Part shown: positions 59,265 through 64,000 of the stretch, piece after piece | Numbering within the stretch: position 1 is the first letter of the stretch | Layout of the letters: every line of letters starts with the position of its first letter | Notes under the pieces: model-generated | The model's input: only the letters and a program-made list of their open reading frames with translations | Told to the model about the DNA's origin: nothing | Database searches by the model: none | Source: Candidatus Paralachnospira sangeri | Lineage (GTDB): Bacteria; Bacillota; Clostridia; Lachnospirales; Lachnospiraceae | Assembly: GCA_904397815.1 (NCBI GenBank) | Contig: CAJFOT010000024.1 | Coordinates: 1 to 64,000 of the forward strand | Direction: 5' to 3' | DNA: 64,000 nucleotides | Program-made: the position numbers and the translations under genes

Positions 59265-62200
59265 TTACGCCTGTGTTTTTTCCACACCTAATGCTACTTG
59301 CTCGCCATTGATATTCCACTCTTTAGTATAACCGTTCAGCGCACCGATGACAATACTGTCGGCCAAAACTCCGCCTTTAATTTCATCTGCATATTTTTCT
59401 GCCAGAACAGTCAGCTTCTCATTTTCCGTCAGATATACCCGGATATGGTCCGTCACCTCGAAGCCCGCTTCCTTTCTCATTGTCTGGATTTTGCTCATGA
59501 TCTCTCTGACAAAACCCTCTTCGATCAGTTCCGGTGTCAGATTTGTGTCCATCACCACAGTCAGGTCCCTGTCATTCTCCGAGATATAACCCGGCATCTG
59601 GGCCGTGTCAATCAGCAGGTCATCTCTGGTCAGCACCACATCTGTGCCGCTGATGTCCAGATGGAGCTCACCGGCAGCATTCAGCTGATCCATAGCCTCA
59701 TTGCCGTTCAGCTCTGTCAGCGCCTTCTTGATGTCATTCAGCAGCCGGCCATACTTGGGGCCTACCGTACGCATCTGAGGTTTGAAACTGTAGGAAGTAA
59801 AATCGCGCACATCATCAGTGAACTGGAGTTTCTTCACATTCAGTTCCTCCCGGATGATATCCTGATAGAAGTCCTCCAGGGCTTCCGGCGCTTTTACAAA
59901 CATCTGACCGATAGGCTGACGGTTTTTGATGCCGGCGCTGTTCCGGCATGCCCGGCCCATCACCACAATCCGCAGCACCTCATCCATGCTCTGCTCCAGG
60001 GCAGAGTTGAGCATCTCCGCGTGAACCTCAGGAAAATCGCACAGATGGATGCTTTCCGGCGCGCTGCTGTCCAGCTTGCGTACCAGATTCTGATAAATCT
60101 GTTCGGTCATAAAAGGAATCATGGGCGCGGCCGCCTTGGAAATGGTTACCAGGGCTGTATACAGGGTCATATAGGCATTCACTTTATCCTGAGGCATTCC
60201 CTTTGCCCAGAACCGCTCCCTGCTTCTTCTTACATACCAGTTGCTCATGTCGTCCACAAATTCCTGCAGCGCCCGGGCAGCTTCCGGAATCCGGTAGTTA
60301 TTCAGATTATCGTCCACCGCCTTTACTGTGGAATTCAGCTTCGACAGAAGCCATTTATCCATGACTGTTAATTTATCATATTCCAGTTTATATTTTGTGG
60401 CATCAAATTCATCGATATTCGCATATAACACGAAAAACGCATAGGTATTCCACAGAGTGCCCATGAATTTTCTCTGACCCTCTGTCACAGCGTCCCCGTG
60501 AAAACGCTTGGGCAGCCAGGGCGCGGAACTGGTGTAAAAATACCAGCGGATCGCGTCTGCGCCATAGGTTTCCAGCGCATCGAAGGGATCTACCGCATTC
60601 CCCTTTGACTTGGACATCTTCTGACCGTCTTTATCCTGTACATGTCCCATAACAATGACATTCTTATAAGGCGCCTGATTAAAGATCAGGGTTGAAATCG
60701 CCAGCAGAGAGTAAAACCAGCCTCTGGTCTGATCCACCGCCTCAGAGATAAAATCTGCAGGGAACTGGGCCTTAAACAATTCCTGATTTTCAAAAGGATA
60801 ATGGTGCTGAGCGAAAGGCATAGCGCCGCTGTCATACCAGCAGTCAATTACCTCAGGCACCCTCTTCATCTCGCCGCCGCACTTGGGGCAGGTGATGGTA
60901 ACCGCGTCAATATAAGGACGGTGCAGCTCGATGTCGTCCGGACAGTTTTTGGACATTTCCTTTAATTCCGCAATGCTTCCCACAGAATGCATATGGCCGC
61001 AGCTGCACTCCCAGATGTTCAGCGGCGTTCCCCAGTAACGGTTCCGGCTGATGCCCCAGTCCTGAACATTCTCCAGCCAGTCGCCGAACCGGCCTTTTCC
61101 GATGCTTTCCGGAATCCAGTTAATGGTGTTGTTGTTGCGGATCAGATCATCCTTCACCGCCGTCATTTTGATAAACCAGGACTCACGGGCATAATAAATC
61201 AGCGGTGTGTCACAGCGCCAGCAGTGGGGATAGCTGTGCTCAAACTCCAGCACACGGAACAGCAGTCCGGAATCCTTCAGCGCCCGGATTACCTCTTTAT
61301 CAGCATCCTTGCAGAACATGCCGTCCCAGGGTGTCCCGCCGGTCATCTGGCCCTTGCCATCCACCAGCTGTACGAAAGGCAGGTCATACCGCCGTCCCAC
61401 CTGGGAGTCATCCTCACCGAAAGCAGGCGCAATGTGAACCACGCCGGTACCATCTGTCAGTGTGACATAATCCGCGCAAGTCACATAGAAGGCTTTCTTT
61501 CCCTTCACATCCGCATAGGGGAAGAGGGGCTCATACTCCTTATATTCCAGATCAGTTCCCACATAGGATTCCAGCACCGTATAATCTCCCTCCAGCACTG
61601 TATCGCACAGCGCCTTTGCCAGATAATAGGTCTCTCCCTGATTTTCCACCTTCACATATTCCTCTCTGGGATTGACGCAGAGGGCCACGTTGGAAGGCAG
61701 GGTCCAGGGAGTGGTGGTCCATGCCAGAATATAGGCGTCCTCGCCCTTTACCCGGAACCTGGCGATCACGGATTTTTCCTTTACATCTTTATAGCCCTGG
61801 GCTACCTCGTGGCTGGACAGCGGCGTCCCGCACCGGGGACAGTAGGGCACGATTTTAAAACCTTTATACAGCAGCCCCTTCTCCCAGATCTGTTTCAGAG
61901 ACCACCACTCCGATTCAATATAATCGTTCTCATAGGTGACATAGGGATGCTCCATATCTGCCCAGAAACCAACCGTATCGGAGAACTGCTCCCACATCCC
62001 CTTATATTTCCACACGCTTTCTTTACAGTGTTTGATAAAAGGCTCCACACCGTACTGTTCGATCTGCTCCTTGCCGTCCAGGCCCAGCATCTTCTCCACT
62101 TCCAGCTCTACCGGCAGGCCGTGGGTATCCCATCCGGCCTTTCTGGGCACCATATACCCCTTCATCGCCCGGTAGCGGGGGATCATGTCTTTGATAACAC

Positions 62201-62387
62201 GGGTCTCCACATGGCCGATATGCGGCTTGCCGTTGGCCGTCGGCGGTCCGTCATAAAAAGTATAAGTGTCTCCGTCTTTCCTGGACTCAATGCTTTTCTC
62301 AAAAATATGATTGTCCTTCCAGAACTTCTCCACCTCTTTTTCCCGGTCTACAAATTTCAGGTCTGTGGACACTTTGTCATACAACAT
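59265..62387 (-). CDS. ileS: Isoleucyl-tRNA synthetase
   Basis: HIGH-type motif GKPHIGHVETRV, KMSKSKGNAVDP (KMSKS), CP1 editing domain. Confidence 0.96.
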   Translation of the reverse strand: MLYDKVSTDLKFVDREKEVEKFWKDNHIFEKSIESRKDGDTYTFYDGPPTANGKPHIGHVETRVIKDMIPRYRAMKGYMVPRKAGWDTHGLPVELEVEKMLGLDGKEQIEQYGVEPFIKHCKESVWKYKGMWEQFSDTVGFWADMEHPYVTYENDYIESEWWSLKQIWEKGLLYKGFKIVPYCPRCGTPLSSHEVAQGYKDVKEKSVIARFRVKGEDAYILAWTTTPWTLPSNVALCVNPREEYVKVENQGETYYLAKALCDTVLEGDYTVLESYVGTDLEYKEYEPLFPYADVKGKKAFYVTCADYVTLTDGTGVVHIAPAFGEDDSQVGRRYDLPFVQLVDGKGQMTGGTPWDGMFCKDADKEVIRALKDSGLLFRVLEFEHSYPHCWRCDTPLIYYARESWFIKMTAVKDDLIRNNNTINWIPESIGKGRFGDWLENVQDWGISRNRYWGTPLNIWECSCGHMHSVGSIAELKEMSKNCPDDIELHRPYIDAVTITCPKCGGEMKRVPEVIDCWYDSGAMPFAQHHYPFENQELFKAQFPADFISEAVDQTRGWFYSLLAISTLIFNQAPYKNVIVMGHVQDKDGQKMSKSKGNAVDPFDALETYGADAIRWYFYTSSAPWLPKRFHGDAVTEGQRKFMGTLWNTYAFFVLYANIDEFDATKYKLEYDKLTVMDKWLLSKLNSTVKAVDDNLNNYRIPEAARALQEFVDDMSNWYVRRSRERFWAKGMPQDKVNAYMTLYTALVTISKAAAPMIPFMTEQIYQNLVRKLDSSAPESIHLCDFPEVHAEMLNSALEQSMDEVLRIVVMGRACRNSAGIKNRQPIGQMFVKAPEALEDFYQDIIREELNVKKLQFTDDVRDFTSYSFKPQMRTVGPKYGRLLNDIKKALTELNGNEAMDQLNAAGELHLDISGTDVVLTRDDLLIDTAQMPGYISENDRDLTVVMDTNLTPELIEEGFVREIMSKIQTMRKEAGFEVTDHIRVYLTENEKLTVLAEKYADEIKGGVLADSIVIGALNGYTKEWNINGEQVALGVEKTQA

Positions 62388-62495
62388 AATTGTCTTACCT
62401 CCATTTCAACACCATGATGTGATAAAAAAATGCTGCTTTGCGGCTCAATCTCCGCAGAGTGTTCTGCGCCAATGGAAGAAAATTTCCTGTGGCAT

Positions 62496-62735
62496 AAAAA
62501 AGGCTCCGTCCTGGAAAGGACGAAGCCTGTACTTCGCTGTACCACCAACTCCAACAAGTCTGCTCCATATAACGGCGGAGGGCCGGCAGAACTTATGCGG
62601 CCGCGCCGCTTTCTGGGTTCTGCGATTCAGGAGTGATTTTCGGATACTGCTTACCGGCACCGGGCTCTCACCATTCCCGGCTCGCTGGGGCTTTCTGCAT
62701 GTTCCTACTCTCTCCGTCAAAATCTTTCTCTAATA
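62496..62735 (-). promoter_or_regulatory. T-box leader upstream of ileS
   Basis: Minus strand AGTTGGTGGTACAGCGAAG (T-box) followed by terminator GGCTTCGTCCTTTCCAGGACGGAGCCTTTTTT. Confidence 0.9.
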
Positions 62736-62965
62736 ACAGTAGTAATTATATCGGTGAAACCTTATTCTGTCAAGGTTCTCCTACCTGTTGACACGAAAAA
62801 ATGGAAGTTGTATCATAAAAATACCGAAACTGCCGAAGCTCTTTTCCAGAGCAGCAAAGTGCATCGTAACAGTTCCTCACACCAGCCGCAGCCAGGACCC
62901 GCACAGCAGGCTGTCCGTGACCTGCATGGCTGAACTGTTGCAGCGCATCACGAACGGAGGGAATT

Positions 62966-63286
62966 ATGAAAGCAGTATTTATGGACTACACCGGAACCAC
63001 AGTGCAGGAAAAGGGCCCCGAAATCGAAGAAGCAATCATGCGGATCTGGAAAAACAGCTCGCTGTCCGGCCCGGAAGAAGCACTGGAAGTCAGCGGCTGC
63101 AGCCCATCGGAAGCCATCCATATCGGCGACTCCTACAGCTCTGACGCGCTGGGCGCCATGTCCGCGGGAATCTGCCCCATACTGGTCCAGAGAAAAAAGA
63201 AAGAGCCTTATGCTGACGTCATCTGTGTCGGCAGCCTGGAGGAAGTCCTGACCCTTTCATTTTTTACGCAGGAGGAAATATCATGA
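62966..63286 (+). CDS. HAD-superfamily hydrolase, internally shortened (probable deletion derivative)
   Basis: N-term MKAVFMDYTGTTVQEKG (motif I) and C-term GCSPSEAIHIGDSYSSDALGAMSAGICPILVQRK (motif IV) joined with only about 50 aa between. Confidence 0.65.
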   Translation: MKAVFMDYTGTTVQEKGPEIEEAIMRIWKNSSLSGPEEALEVSGCSPSEAIHIGDSYSSDALGAMSAGICPILVQRKKKEPYADVICVGSLEEVLTLSFFTQEEIS

Positions 63287-64000
63287 TTCGTTTTATTATC
63301 ACCGCAGCCTTTGTCGTTCTGTTTCTGATACTGGGTTCTCCGCTGCTCCTGATCGAGCACCTGATCGGAAAATCCGATCCTGAGAAAAAAAGCCGCACAT
63401 CCCTGAAGATTGTCCAGTGGGCTTTTCGCCGTGTCATCCAGTGCAGCGGAACCACAATCACGGTAAACGGCAGAGAAAATATCCCCGACGGCCAGCCGGT
63501 CCTGTACGTGGGAAACCACAGAAGCTACTTCGACATCGTCATCGGCTATACGCTGGTTAAGGGAGAATGCGGATTTGTGGCAAAAAAAGAAATGGAAAAA
63601 ATCCCCCTCCTCTCCCACTGGATGCGCAATCTCCACTGCCTGTTCCTGGACAGGGAAAATGTCAAGGAAGGACTGAAAACCATCCTGACCGCCATCGATT
63701 ATGTAAAAAAAGGAATTTCAATCTGGATATTCCCGGAAGGTACCAGAAGCAAAGAGGAGGGTATGCTTCCCTTTAAAGAAGGAAGCTTTAAAATCGCCGA
63801 AAAAACCGGCTGTCCGATTATCCCGGTAGCCATCAGCCATACTGCGGATATTTTCGAAAACCATTTCCCCAGAGTCAAAAAGGCCCATGTCATTTTCACC
63901 TTCGGCGAGCCGATCCAGACGAGCCAGCTGACAAAAGAAGAGAAAAAGGCGCTGGGTGTCAGAGTGCAGAAGATTATTGAGGACAACATTGCCGCCCAAC
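63283..64000 (+). CDS. plsC: 1-acyl-sn-glycerol-3-phosphate acyltransferase, C-terminus beyond window
   Basis: Frame MIRFIITAAFVVLFLILGSPLLL..VGNHRSYFDI (NHxxxxD) ..WIFPEGTRSKEEGMLPFKEGSFKIA; ATGA overlap with HAD gene. Confidence 0.9.
   Translation, partial: MIRFIITAAFVVLFLILGSPLLLIEHLIGKSDPEKKSRTSLKIVQWAFRRVIQCSGTTITVNGRENIPDGQPVLYVGNHRSYFDIVIGYTLVKGECGFVAKKEMEKIPLLSHWMRNLHCLFLDRENVKEGLKTILTAIDYVKKGISIWIFPEGTRSKEEGMLPFKEGSFKIAEKTGCPIIPVAISHTADIFENHFPRVKKAHVIFTFGEPIQTSQLTKEEKKALGVRVQKIIEDNIAAQ

Noticed and set aside
60987-62417. 476-aa plus-strand ORF
   Set aside because: Antisense shadow of ileS.
1-64000. CRISPR arrays, rRNA genes, prophage structural genes
   Set aside because: No regularly spaced repeats, no rRNA-like sequence and no phage head/tail/terminase ORFs seen.

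Overview
This 64 kb window looks like a chromosomal segment of an anaerobic, spore-forming Firmicute, probably Lachnospiraceae/Clostridia-like. That placement is inferred from spoIID, a SpoIIQ-like M23 protein, CbiK, Rnf-like genes, a T-box ileS and the PucR/GPH content. Core loci I recognise: ispE, malQ, truA, hemB / cobA-hemD / hemC with a divergent cobalamin-riboswitch cbiK, lon-clpX-clpP-tig, glgP, ileS with a T-box leader, plsC (cut by the window edge), one tRNA-Gln(CTG), and a heterodimeric ABC exporter beside a divergent LysR. The main accessory locus (about 15.1-27.2 kb) contains three UroD/MtaA-like proteins interleaved with three GPH-type symporters, a CobW-like GTPase, an orphan iron-type ABC permease and a PucR-type regulator. 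A fourth UroD-like paralogue lies at 12.3 kb. The PucR-type regulator carries an uninterrupted 13-G tract in its coding strand. I checked by hand that both +1 and -1 slippage give a stop within about 10 codons, before the C-terminal HTH. This makes it a strong candidate phase-variable switch for an undescribed (methyl-transfer?) catabolic module, and it is my lead finding. Other observations include several gene remnants: a YoeB toxin/antitoxin stub, an ABC substrate-binding protein tail, an XRE tail fused to a membrane protein, an N-truncated Rpn nuclease, a possible TnpB fragment and an internally shortened HAD protein. There is also a reduced Rnf-like operon with an RnfC-RnfD fusion, a mosaic anti-sigma-like gene beside an ECF sigma factor, and several large perfect inverted repeats. 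All calls were made by eye from sequence; no searches were run.
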